Part shown: positions 9,301 through 13,370 of the stretch, piece by piece
Layout of the letters: each line of letters begins with the position of its first letter
Position numbering within the stretch: the first letter of the stretch is position 1
The notes under the pieces: generated by a model
The model's input: the letters and a program-made list of their open reading frames with translations, nothing else
What the model was told of the DNA's origin: nothing
The model's database searches: none
Translations under genes and position numbers: made by a program
From: Baffinella frigidus
Taxonomy: Eukaryota; Cryptophyceae; Cryptomonadales; Baffinellaceae
Assembly: GCA_026770585.1 (NCBI GenBank)
Contig: MU646556.1
Location: 277,526 to 303,932, forward strand
Length of the DNA stretch: 26,407 bases
Direction: 5' to 3'

Positions 9301-10237
9301 CGCCCCAATCAGCCTTTGAGACCTCAACCCTACACCAGGTTTGAGCTGGAGATGTGCGACGCGGACCTCATCTTCATCCCCCTCGACTCTGCGGTGAAAC
9401 CCTAACCCCTGAGCTTGAAACCCGAATCCCCACGGTCACGTCCCTTTCGCTAATCTGTAAAGCGACTCTCCCCGGTTGGTGTTTCGCGGTAGGTTTCACC
9501 CGGGAGCCCCAATCCCCAAACTACACAGTGAGCTACGAAGGGATTTTCGGGCGCTGAGAGCCCGAGTTTCCGTTGCCTGATCCGTAGGAACCCCCCTATG
9601 TCCCTGCAGGTTGCCTACCGTAGGGTCCTAGGTATTATCGCTTAAGGATTATTCAGAAATCCCTTCGAAGTCCGCTGTGTGGCGATACCGGTAACCTGTT
9701 CAAATGTCTTTCGCGGTAGTTTTAACCCAGGAGCCGATTCGCGCAGGGGCGGCGATGCGTGAGCCACGTCTCAGTCCTCAACACGTGGTTTTACAGAGGG
9801 GGGGCAAACTCGCTACAAGTCGATTGTAGACTCGGTTCCGCGGTACAAATTTAAAACGCGCTTGTACCAGGCAAACAATGAGTTTTAAAATGAGGTTTAA
9901 CCTGGGATCCGATTCGCGCACCACTCGAGAACATGTGGGGGTGTAAACTTTTGTACCAGGTTAAGGTGTTCCAACCTCGCACCCGGTCTAACCAGGGCTT
10001 CAGTGGCTCTACGGGCAATGAAAGTTACTGCGCAAATGCTACATATAAAATTTATCTTGGTTTTAAATAGGCCCCTCTTGCATTCTCGTGTGGCAGGGGC
10101 GGCGATGCGTGAGCCAAGTCTCCGTCCTCAACACCGCGCAAGCCCGCCCGATTTCGGTCCCGGGATCCGGGGCTCAGAACCTGTCTATCGGGGCTCGCCC
10201 GCGGTCGTCCACTTTTGCCGAGCCGTCCTCTTTGTAA
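280..10237 (+). CDS. Split gene of about 15-16 micro-exons, unrecognised beta-rich protein
   Basis: Candidate exons: 280-328, 835-952, 2163-2232, 2454-2514, 3000-3043, 4109-4194, 5244-5304, 5588-5632, 6196-6252, 7101-7154, 7368-7466, 8032-8091, 8480-8524, 8767-8834, 9339-9393, perhaps ending with 10097-10237. All but the first have an AG in front, nearly always AG followed by G, and a GT follows each. The first 15 total 972 nt, 324 codons, and the phases agree at all 14 junctions (1,2,0,1,0,2,0,0,0,0,0,0,0,2). The product has recurring strand-like stretches (GALILLFPHDGED, GDLVYIVAHDN, EDVLLLLPYSC, DADLIFIPLDS) and paired cysteines, suggesting repeated beta-sandwich-like modules. I do not recognise the family. 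No certain start Met or signal peptide is seen, so the 5' end may be outside. Boundaries were chosen by eye, partly with frame in mind, and duplicate copies leave alternatives. Confidence 0.55.
447..535 (+). repeat. Perfect CCCTAAA array (about 12-13 units)
   Basis: An uninterrupted plant-type telomere heptamer array lies inside the putative first intron, not at a chromosome end. On both sides it grades into imperfect heptamers. Confidence 0.95.
545..765 (+). pseudogene. Two truncated copies (Y1, Y2) of exon 2
   Basis: 545-594 repeats the start of exon 2 (SSGRCDLRQTFVL, then a stop in AACAGATAG). 717-760 repeats it again (SSGRCNLRQTF). Both are preceded by CAG-ATTCGAG as in the full copy at 835, and both lose similarity before the cysteine-rich second half. 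They are decayed tandem copies of the exon with its acceptor. Confidence 0.6.
835..952 (+). CDS. Exon 2 (Y3), cysteine-rich segment
   Basis: The acceptor is CAACAG; the frame runs from phase 1 to phase 2 and ends TGCTACTGCAG before GTGGCA. It encodes SSGRCDLRQTF, VLTNGEGERVYSQGC and YVEFDTPGPCYC, with four cysteines, as in an extracellular domain. The YVEF...PCYC segment resembles VEFSGADLPVGCPC of the exon at 7101, suggesting an internal protein repeat. A short copy of the exon end (GPCYLR) recurs at 1088-1104 before another GTGCGT. Confidence 0.55.
953..1260 (+). other. Intron-like stretch with decayed copy of exon 2 end
   Basis: It contains two loosely repeated blocks (ATTAATTAACCC/GATTAGCCCCCC type), the copy of the exon 2 end at 1088-1104, and degenerate CCCCAAA repeats from about 1180. 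No convincing further coding is seen. Confidence 0.5.
1264..2020 (+). repeat. Four diverged tandem copies of exon 3 (A1-A4)
   Basis: Copies begin after AAG or TAG at 1264, 1521, 1718 and 1950, all with GTGCGTG. A1 reads CVLAGDQLVLLCHHG; A2 and A4 read CVVAGALIFL/LILLF followed by HDGEDTHTL; A3 reads CVVMGALILLFLHDSEDTHTL. A2, A3 and A4 end at GAATGA or GAGAAC, where the fifth copy has GT, so they either use GA donors or have lost the donor. The spacers of A3-A5 carry fragments of a TAGTAATTTACTAC element. Unit spacing is about 200-260 bp. Confidence 0.65.
1309..1533. repeat. Inverted duplication with arms of about 95 bp
   Basis: The left arm from CCACCACGCACCTTCCATG through TTTAGGG-type repeat to about 1408 pairs with 1432-1533, which ends CATGGAAGGTGCGTGGTGG. 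The arms differ at few positions. The palindrome starts in the end of exon copy A1 and finishes in the start of A2, so the unit was duplicated head to head here, with telomere-like repeat in the stem. Confidence 0.8.
2163..2232 (+). CDS. Exon 3 (copy A5)
   Basis: The acceptor is CTAG; one base completes the previous codon, then 23 codons read CVVAGALILLFPHDGED and NYMLQS to a GTGCGC donor, ending in phase 0. It is the only A copy with a GT donor at this place. The hydrophobic strand followed by HDGED resembles VVGDLVYIVAHDN (exon 8) and VIPEDTESC (exon 11). Confidence 0.55.
2371..2433 (+). repeat. Perfect CCCTAAA array
   Basis: About eight or nine telomere-type heptamers lie immediately upstream of the TAG acceptor of the next exon. 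Confidence 0.95.
2454..2514 (+). CDS. Exon 4
   Basis: After CCCGTAG it reads VCVLDTATLTLRVANGFPPV and ends in phase 1 before GTCAAC. This is a clean non-repetitive island between a perfect heptamer array and degenerate CCCCAAA repeat, with alternating hydrophobic residues typical of beta strands. Phase 0 to 1 fits exon 3 before it and exon 5 after it. Confidence 0.55.
2520..2735 (+). repeat. Degenerate telomere-like intron repeat
   Basis: It is made of ACCCCAAA, CCCCTGACC and CCCAAAA words of 7 to 16 bases. Tandem CCTTGACCCCTGACCCCAAA units are seen at 2565-2625. Frames through it give only low-complexity GFGVWG-type peptides. Confidence 0.85.
2820..2863 (+). CDS. Exon 5 copy B1 (alternative)
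   Basis: After CCACAG, two bases complete a Gly codon, then DNALTAAPCKLAIA runs to a GTCACG donor: 44 nt, phase 1 to 0. It is nearly identical to B2 at 3000-3043. The following intron start, to about 2965, is duplicated as well and includes a 21-bp minisatellite (GTCGCGCTCGATGTTAAGAC) present twice. Confidence 0.5.
3000..3043 (+). CDS. Exon 5 (copy B2)
   Basis: It has the same 44 nt layout as B1, reading DNALTAAPCKLAIA before GTCACG. Its phase-1 entry accepts exon 4 (the shared codon becomes Gly) and its phase-0 exit feeds the C exons. B1 and B2 could be mutually exclusive alternatives, or one may be dead; the sequence alone does not decide. Reading through the donor gives a longer open frame that I regard as intron. 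Confidence 0.5.
3140..3660 (+). other. Intron-like stretch with decayed C-exon copies
   Basis: 3335-3356 (GTGCTGTGTGTCCCG) and about 3480-3535 (ETLSSRVDLG-like) are broken copies of the exon found intact at 4109. TTTTTAC-rich sequence lies at 3200-3260. No other coding is recognised. Confidence 0.5.
3716..3775 (+). repeat. Perfect CCCTAAA array
   Basis: About eight perfect heptamers are followed by AACAACAAACACC-type variants to about 3830. Confidence 0.95.
4109..4194 (+). CDS. Exon 6 (complete C copy)
   Basis: After GAAGCAG, 28 codons plus two bases read VLCVPMTETLSW then RLDLGWVADATDGLSC, ending TGCAG before GTTATC. Phase 0 to 2. It is the only one of about nine copies with acceptor, full frame and donor all in place, so I take it as the functional one. 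Function is unknown. Confidence 0.55.
4481..4502. repeat. Small hairpin CAGGACCGG/CCGGTCCTG
   Basis: A 9-bp perfect inverted repeat with a 4-base loop in an intron between C copies. No run of T follows in a way that would suggest a terminator. Confidence 0.6.
5244..5304 (+). CDS. Exon 7
   Basis: After ACCACAG, one base completes an Arg codon with exon 6, then ALSIAPGGGRLPPDSGFVLQ runs to CTGCAG before GTCATC. 61 nt, phase 2 to 0. Glycine/proline-rich loop then a strand-like end. Its donor context matches the C exons, so it could also be a very diverged C copy. Confidence 0.5.
5310..5587 (+). repeat. Degenerate heptamer intron (CCCGAAA then CCCTAAA/CCCCAAA)
   Basis: The left half is built of CCGGAAACCCGAAACC units; the right half is CCCCAAACCCTAAA. 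This change of dominant heptamer within one intron shows local homogenisation. Confidence 0.85.
5588..5632 (+). CDS. Exon 8
   Basis: CAACCAG precedes 15 codons, VVGDLVYIVAHDNHK, then GTCACT. Phase 0 to 0. Resembles the VVAGALILLFPHDGED stretch of exon 3 in pattern (V-x-G-x-L-hydrophobics-x-H-D), which supports a repeated domain. Confidence 0.5.
5640..6195 (+). other. Intron with a MITE3b copy
   Basis: About 5935-6033 is a MITE3 subfamily-b copy (CTTTAGGTTTTGATTTCTCCCAACATAGGC type). The rest is unique sequence with small inverted words such as GCCTGGTCCCAGACCAGGC at 5711. No coding recognised apart from weak frames. Confidence 0.5.
6196..6252 (+). CDS. Exon 9
   Basis: After CCTGCAG, 19 codons read ILDFDETFVVDTHEATIAP before GTGAAT. 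Phase 0 to 0. It is an acidic, strand-like segment. Unlike most exons here the acceptor is followed by A. Decayed copies of its second half appear at about 6388-6452 (GTCATCGACACGCTCGAGGCC ... ATCGCCCCG before GTCGAA) and its last bases again at 6792-6803. Confidence 0.5.
6461..6565. mobile_element. MITE2 copy a
   Basis: Starts TATCCCTTAAGTGGCC and ends CACTTGAGGGATA, with the internal GGTCCTAGGCAGGTCCTAGGGCCCTAC block shared by all copies. About 105 bp, non-coding, palindromic ends. Sits in the intron after exon 9. Confidence 0.8.
6619..6799 (-). repeat. Inverted copy of the exon 5 intron segment between 38-bp direct repeats
   Basis: 6657-6760 is the reverse complement of the stretch at about 2881-2965, including the 21-bp CGTTCGATGTTAAGAC minisatellite, here with three units rather than two. 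It is bracketed by direct repeats at 6619-6656 and 6762-6799 (GATTCTTGGTTGGATG...CTGCATCGC). Confidence 0.8.
6820..7098 (+). repeat. CCCAAAA-dominated heptamer array
   Basis: About nine near-perfect CCCAAAA units at 6843-6912, then mixed AACCCCAAAC and CCCGAA words up to the acceptor. It is a heptamer variant distinct from CCCTAAA. Confidence 0.9.
7101..7154 (+). CDS. Exon 10
   Basis: After AAATCAG, 18 codons read VEFSGADLPVGCPCQLFT before GTGCGT. Phase 0 to 0. The VEF...PCxC spacing echoes YVEFDTPGPCYC in exon 2, and in both cases the next exon starts with a V-x-G-hydrophobic stretch, consistent with a second copy of the same domain. Confidence 0.55.
7368..7466 (+). CDS. Exon 11 (copy D1)
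   Basis: After TCTGCAG, 33 codons include VAGKMIVIPEDTESCLDL and SEIRILDCTSQRNVQ, then GTATTC. Phase 0 to 0. It is the longest of three tandem copies and the only one with both splice sites and an unbroken frame. Confidence 0.6.
7577..7842 (+). pseudogene. Copies D2 and D3 of exon 11
   Basis: D2 (to 7673) repeats PEDMESCLDLSEIRI and LDCTSPRNVQ and the GTATTCACT donor, but an extra C in ATCCCCCGAGG shifts the frame relative to D1. D3 (to 7842) keeps only YSHDLSAIRITECS and LPRGYQ before GTCACC. D1 and D2 ends are 207 bp apart and their introns share a TAGTAAT...TTTACTAC element, so exon and intron were duplicated together. Confidence 0.65.
8032..8091 (+). CDS. Exon 12
   Basis: After GAAACAG, exactly 20 codons read VVRHPVDNLPPRGDLRAFVQ before GTACAG. 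Phase 0 to 0. Proline-rich linker then strand. A broken copy of its second half (GCGCGGCGACCCCCGTGCC, then a stop) is at 8301-8325. The intron between is AT-rich with AAAAACGCC repeats at 8245-8300. Confidence 0.55.
8335..8479 (+). repeat. Degenerate heptamer intron (CCTAAAA)
   Basis: CCTAAAA and AACCCTAAAC words, including a short ACCTAAA run at about 8398-8450, lead to the AACAG acceptor. Confidence 0.85.
8480..8524 (+). CDS. Exon 13
   Basis: 15 codons, EDVLLLLPYSCTTIS, lie between AACAG and GTACCC. Phase 0 to 0. The run of Leu followed by P-Y-S-C has the same pattern as the strands in exons 3, 8 and 15. Confidence 0.5.
8525..8766 (+). repeat. Degenerate CCCCAAA intron
   Basis: The intron is almost wholly CCCCAAAC, CCCTAAAC and CCTCAACC words, ending in AAAG before exon 14. 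Confidence 0.9.
8767..8834 (+). CDS. Exon 14
   Basis: 22 codons plus two bases include VVDPCAMLLQTFALDH and LPKSSY, ending TACGG before GTCCCG. Phase 0 to 2; the split codon becomes Gly with exon 15. The donor assignment is less sure than the others because the frame stays open for some codons beyond it. Confidence 0.45.
8849..9225. repeat. 22-bp tandem repeats around a 140-bp palindrome
   Basis: Three 22-bp units (CATATACGAATACACCCTCGTA type) at 8849-8914 and three more at 9159-9224 flank an inverted repeat at 8918-9060. The palindrome arms pair TATGAATTAATTGCTTTTGG with CCCAAAGCAATTAATTAATA, and the inner parts with TTTACTACAC/GTGTAGTAAT. All lie in the intron after exon 14. Looks like a MITE inserted in or near a minisatellite. 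Confidence 0.8.
9339..9393 (+). CDS. Exon 15
   Basis: After CACCAG, one base then 18 codons, FELEMCDADLIFIPLDSA, before GTGAAA. Phase 2 to 0. The CDADLIFIPLD strand fits the recurring pattern of this protein. Confidence 0.5.
9394..10096 (+). other. Intron-like stretch with repeats of a pre-exon block and exon copy P1
   Basis: A block (GTTTxACCCxGGAGCC, then GATTCGCGCA in two) occurs at about 9492, 9718 and 9894. 9747-9790 is a first copy of exon 16 (GRRCVSHVSVLN then TW). The rest is unrecognised. Confidence 0.45.
10097..10237 (+). CDS. Possible terminal exon 16 (copy P2)
   Basis: After TGGCAG the frame runs 46 codons to TAA, including GRRCVSQVSVLNTAQARPIS and VPGSGAQNLSIGAR. Phase 0 entry fits exon 15. 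A shorter copy is at 9747. The VPGSGA stretch resembles IPGSGAS in the copies at 11.5-12.3 kb, so an internal donor and further exons there are equally possible. The TAA lies in a hairpin arm of an inserted element (10226-10264), so the stop could be insertion-derived. Confidence 0.4.
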   Translation, partial: GRRCVSQVSVLNTAQARPISVPGSGAQNLSIGARPRSSTFAEPSSL

Positions 10238-10264
10238 AGCAATCGCGGGTTGCTTTACAAAAGA
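10226..10264. repeat. Hairpin CTCTTTGTAAAGCAA/TTGCTTTACAAAAGAG
   Basis: Arms of about 15 bp surround TCGCGGG, followed by AGATGGGGGGGG. The same ACAAAGAGGGG and AGATGGGGGG words recur at 10643-10676, suggesting an element family with poly-G next to its end. Confidence 0.6.
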
Positions 10265-10537
10265 GGGGAGATGGGGGGGGGGGGTTAAGTTAAGTACCAT
10301 CGGCTGCAGGGCGTTGGAGCCGTTCGCCTGATTTTTAGAGGAATGGCTCCAATTCCCCGTAGCGTTGCCCCGTCTAAATACGGGGTAAGCTTCATGTGGA
10401 GGCGTAGCGTGTAGGTGGTGGTCGCTTCACCTACCCCTCTAGTGGCGTGCACAGACGCGCTCGGCTGGATTCCGCTCTGTAACACTCAAGGACCTAAAGG
10501 TTCTGCCGCGATCCTCTGTACAGGGGGGGGCTTGATG

Positions 10538-10575
10538 TGATCCGAAAGGAAGCATGGCCTTTCTACAGACACTAC
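10538..10575 (-). mobile_element. MITE3 fragment
   Basis: GATCCGAAAGGAAGCATGGCC then TTTCTACAGA matches the end of the element in reverse orientation; the remainder is missing. It is preceded by GCGATCCTCTGTACAGGGGG, which also adjoins copies at 12666 and 21330. Confidence 0.7.
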
Positions 10576-10690
10576 GAAATCCCCGGGATTTCGTAGTTTC
10601 ATGGGTGCATGTACCCAGTAAACTTCATCAGTTGCCGATTTCTTTACAAAGAGGGGTAGGAGATGGGGGGGGGGGGGTTAATGTTCGTCG

Positions 10691-10812
10691 AGAGGGGTAC
10701 CTCGCTCATAAGATAACGCCCCCCCCCTAGGACCACCATAGGGCCCTAGGCATAGGCCTGCTGTAGGGTCCTAGGGGGAGGCAGTTTCTTGTGAGCGAGG
10801 TACCCCTGTAGA
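10691..10812. mobile_element. MITE1 copy a
   Basis: Ends AGGGGTACCTCGCTCATAAG and CTTGTGAGCGAGGTACCCCT are inverted. The centre has the ACCATAGGGCCCTAGGCATAG block common to all MITE1 copies. About 122 bp, no coding capacity. Confidence 0.85.
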
Positions 10813-10872
10813 GGGACGTAGAGGGCGAGGCATTCGTTTCCCTCGACCCCCCTCGGGGATGCTGTTAGGGCC

Positions 10873-11061
10873 TATCCCTTAAGTGGCCCGTTAGGTCCTT
10901 GAGGTTCTTGGAGCTCCCAACATAGGCGGACCCCGGAATTGGTTATGTAGAAAGACCATGCTTCCTATCCAGGGGTCTTAAAAGACCCACGCCAGGTCCT
11001 AGGCAGGTCCTAGGGCCCTACGGTAGGGCGTATGAGCCTACTGGCCACTTAAGGGATATAT
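10873..11061. mobile_element. MITE2 copy b with MITE3 nested in it
   Basis: TATCCCTTAAGTGGCC at 10873-10888 is followed by a MITE3 (about 10889-10970), after which MITE2 resumes at GGGTCTTAAAAGACCC and ends CCACTTAAGGGATA. In copy a the two parts are contiguous. MITE3 therefore inserted into an existing MITE2. Confidence 0.85.
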
Positions 11062-11114
11062 TGTAGGCCCCCGTGCCTCCTCACGTCCTTGAAAAACAAA
11101 AACTCCCCCCAATC

Positions 11115-11253
11115 TCATAGGCAAACACTTGTAATTTATAAAAAAACTTCAAGGCGATTTTGGCCACTTGAGAGAGAATAATCAGACTATTCTCTCTAAA
11201 GTGGCCAAAATCGCCTTGAAGATATTTTATAAATTATAAGAGTTTGCCTATGA
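11115..11253. repeat. 139-bp near-perfect palindrome
   Basis: Arms run TCATAGGCAAAC...CTTCAAGGCGATTTTGGCCA and TGGCCAAAATCGCCTTGAAG...GTTTGCCTATGA, with almost no loop at about 11184. Mismatches are mainly in the AT-rich outer part. Non-autonomous foldback-type element, or source of a hairpin RNA. Confidence 0.9.
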
Positions 11254-11297
11254 AATCTTCCCCGAAATCGTAGTTATTATGAATACTCGTCCAGATG

Positions 11298-11490
11298 ATC
11301 CTTTAGGTCCTTCAGGTTCTTCGAGCTCCCACCATAGGCGGACACCGGAACTTATCCTGCAGAAAGGCCATGCTTCCTTTCGGATCACATCCTTTAGGTC
11401 CTTTAGGTTTTAAATGCTCCCAACATATGCCAACGACACGCCGTTCCGTAGAAGGGATCTGCAGAGAAAGCATTTTGCTTCCTTTCGGAT
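11298..11490 (+). mobile_element. Two adjacent MITE3 copies (subfamilies a and b)
   Basis: Copy a spans 11298-11391 (CCTTCAGGTTCTTCGAGCTCCC...CTTTCGGATCACAT). Copy b spans 11392-11488 (CCTTTAGGTTTTAAATGCTCCC...GGATGAGAT). They abut head to tail with no spacer. Subfamily b has CCGTTCCGTAGAAGGGATCTGC in place of the middle of a. Confidence 0.85.
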
Positions 11491-11655
11491 GAGATCCCAG
11501 GGAGCGGGGCGAGAGAGAGCAGCAGAGAGTGCGAGAAAGAAAGAGCGAGAGAGGGAGTGTGTGTGAGAGAGAGAGAGAGAGAGGGAGAAAGAGAGAGTGA
11601 ACGATCCATACTGTACCGTCGACGTCAAGGGCTGCACGTGCCTCCCATCCTGAAA
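11488..11655 (+). pseudogene. Exon-like copy Q0 split by a GA microsatellite
   Basis: ATCCCAGGGAGCGGGGCGAG at 11487-11506 matches the start of the copies at 11820 and 12068. A GA-rich stretch to about 11600 follows, then GTACCGTCGACGTCAAGGGCTGC to a TGA at about 11650, matching the rest (TVDVKGCTCLPS). The coding-like copy has been split by simple-repeat expansion. Confidence 0.6.
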
Positions 11656-11744
11656 GTGTGAACGCTACTGTACTTCGAAGGCCTAAGTGGCGTCCTCATA
11701 ACCTTGCGTCCTTACATGCCCTTAAAGCCTAGATACCCACAGAA

Positions 11745-11820
11745 AGGAAGCATGGCTTTTCTGCAGATAAGTTCCAGTGTCCGCCTATGTTGGGAGCTCG
11801 AAGAACCCAACGGACCTAAA
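11745..11820 (-). mobile_element. MITE3a copy, reverse
   Basis: GGAAGCATGGCTTTTCTGCAG through CGCCTATGTTGGGAGCTCG to CCTAAAGGG. It lies directly before exon-like copy Q1, and read forward it supplies the recurring peptide RLCWELEEPxGPKG. Confidence 0.85.
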
Positions 11821-11918
11821 GGGAGCGGGGCGAGTACAGTCCAGGTCGAGGGCTGCACGTGCATCCCGTCCTCCAGAGCGGCGGTGCCAGCGTGCTCCGC
11901 CATCATGCGGCGCTCCGT

Positions 11919-12002
11919 TCAAAAATCTGCATGAAAATTACTACACAAAAAGCTTCGGGACGTGACCTTTGTGTGGTAATTTTCCTTGCAGATTTTTCAA
12001 AG
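11919..12002. mobile_element. Palindromic TTACTACAC element
   Basis: TTCAAAAATCTGCATGAAA and ATTACTACAC pair with GTGTGGTAATTTTCCTTGC and AGATTTTTCAA. Same inner word as the elements at about 1850-2110, 7510-7770 and 8918-9060. A GAAAAACACTTGTTCCCGGA tail recurs at about 15985. Confidence 0.75.
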
Positions 12003-12159
12003 AAAAACACTTGTTCCCGGATTAGGGCGGCCCACAGCGTGGATAGCGGGTGACAATCGGCGCGATCCCTGGGAGCGGGGCGAGTACCGTCGAGGTCGAG
12101 GGCTGCACGTGCATCCCATCCTCCAGGAGGAGGGGATGCCCGTGCGGAGCGGCGGCGCC

Positions 12160-12250
12160 TTTAGGTCCTTTAGGTTCTTTTAACTCCCACCATAGGCGGA
12201 CACCGGAACTTATCCTGCAGAAAGGCCATGCTTCCTTTCGGATCGCATCA
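12160..12250 (+). mobile_element. MITE3a copy with candidate target-site duplication
   Basis: A 91-bp element is bracketed by GCGCC at 12155-12159 and 12251-12255. Exon-like copy Q1 lacks it at the corresponding place (GCGGCGGTGCCAGCGTG), giving an empty/occupied pair. The reading frame stays open across it. Confidence 0.75.
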
Positions 12251-12385
12251 GCGCCAGCATGCTCCGCCATGATGCGGCGCTCCGTTAACGTCACGGTCCC
12301 AGATTTTCTTACCGGGGAGGAAAGCGAGATTTAATAGGTTGAAAAACATGACCGCTTCACGCTAGGGGGAGAGGTGCGACCCTTC

Positions 12386-12842
12386 CTTTAGGTCCTTTAG
12401 GTTCTTCGAGCTCCCAACATAGGCGGACACCAGAACTTGTTCTACAGAAAGGCCATGCTTCCTTTCGGATCACATTCAGGTTCCCGGTGCAGAGGATCAA
12501 ATTTCAGCGGGTTTGACTTTTGAAAACCATTGCCTGAGGGAAGTTTTTGGTCCTTTTTTTCCTTCAGGTCCTTTAGGACCGTTTAGGTTCTTCGAGCTCC
12601 CAACATAGGCGGAGACCGGAACTGGGTCTGTAGAAAGGCCATGCTTCCTTTCGGATCACATCAAGCCCCCCCCTGTACAGAGGATCGCGGCAGAACCTTT
12701 AGGTCCTTTAGGTTATTTTAACTCCCACCATAGGCGGACACAGGAACTTAGGAGATCCTTTAGGTCCTTTAGGTTTTATTTCTCCCAACATACGCCAACG
12801 ACACGCCGTTCCGTAGAAGGGATCTGCAGAGAAAGCATATCG
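12386..12842 (+). mobile_element. Cluster of four MITE3 copies
   Basis: Copies lie at about 12386-12476 (a), 12565-12661 (a), 12697-12752 (a, truncated) and 12757-12842 (b). All have the same orientation. 12661-12696 repeats the CCCCCCTGTACAGAGGATCG word seen next to other copies. Confidence 0.85.
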
Positions 12843-12890
12843 TTTGCTCAGACGAGGGTGGAGAAGCAGGGCTTTTGCGTAGGGACATGA

Positions 12891-12993
12891 CCTGCCCCCC
12901 CTTAATCATAAAATCTGAGACCACAATTGTGCAACAGAATTGAAAGTTGGTTCACAGATGTGATCTCAGATTTCATGATTAAGGGGGGGCAGG
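12891..12993. repeat. Inverted repeat with 35-bp arms
   Basis: CCTGCCCCCCCTTAATCATA... at 12891-12925 pairs with ...TGATTAAGGGGGGGCAGG at 12959-12993 with two mismatches and a 33-base loop. MITE-like, single copy in this window. Confidence 0.85.
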
Positions 12994-13054
12994 CCCTCAA
13001 AACGAGGCTTTGCGGGGATTCCCGGTCCCGAGGCGGGCCCATCAGGCGCTCGAT

Positions 13055-13079
13055 NNNNNNNNNNNNNNNNNNNNNNNNN
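13055..13079. other. Assembly gap (25 N)
   Basis: A run of 25 undetermined bases; the true length is unknown. Frames crossing it are meaningless. Confidence 1.
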
Positions 13080-13370
13080 TCCCCCGAAACCACCGCATCT
13101 GGTTTTGCACACCCTTCCACCCATCCTCGCAAAAACCTTGGGACAACAAAGATGCTCAGTTTTTCAAGGCCTACAACTTTGCGAAAAAAAGTTTTTTCTT
13201 TTAATCAGTTGCAGAAAAGTTGGAGGCATCATAGTTCGTGACATTGGAGCCATTTCTGGTTTTCCCACTAAATAACCTGTTCGTCCTTTCGGTTCTCCCT
13301 CACTCAGACGGAATTTTGCCTGTTTCCTAAAAAATAAAAAGGACATTTTAACGACGGGTCTTATCTCAAA

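Larger units (their letters stand above)
11820..12334 (+). pseudogene. Exon-like copies Q1 and Q2
   Basis: Q1 (11820-11925) reads GSGASTVQVEGCTCIPSSR then PACSAIMRRSV and is cut by a TTACTACAC palindrome. Q2 (12062-12334) reads IPGSGASTVEVEGCTCIPSS, contains a MITE3, then resumes PACSAMMRRSVNVTVPDF and ends at TAA 12332. I do not recognise the family; the I/VPGSGA start resembles the candidate exon at 10097. They may be further exons of the left gene or leftovers of its duplication. Confidence 0.5.
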
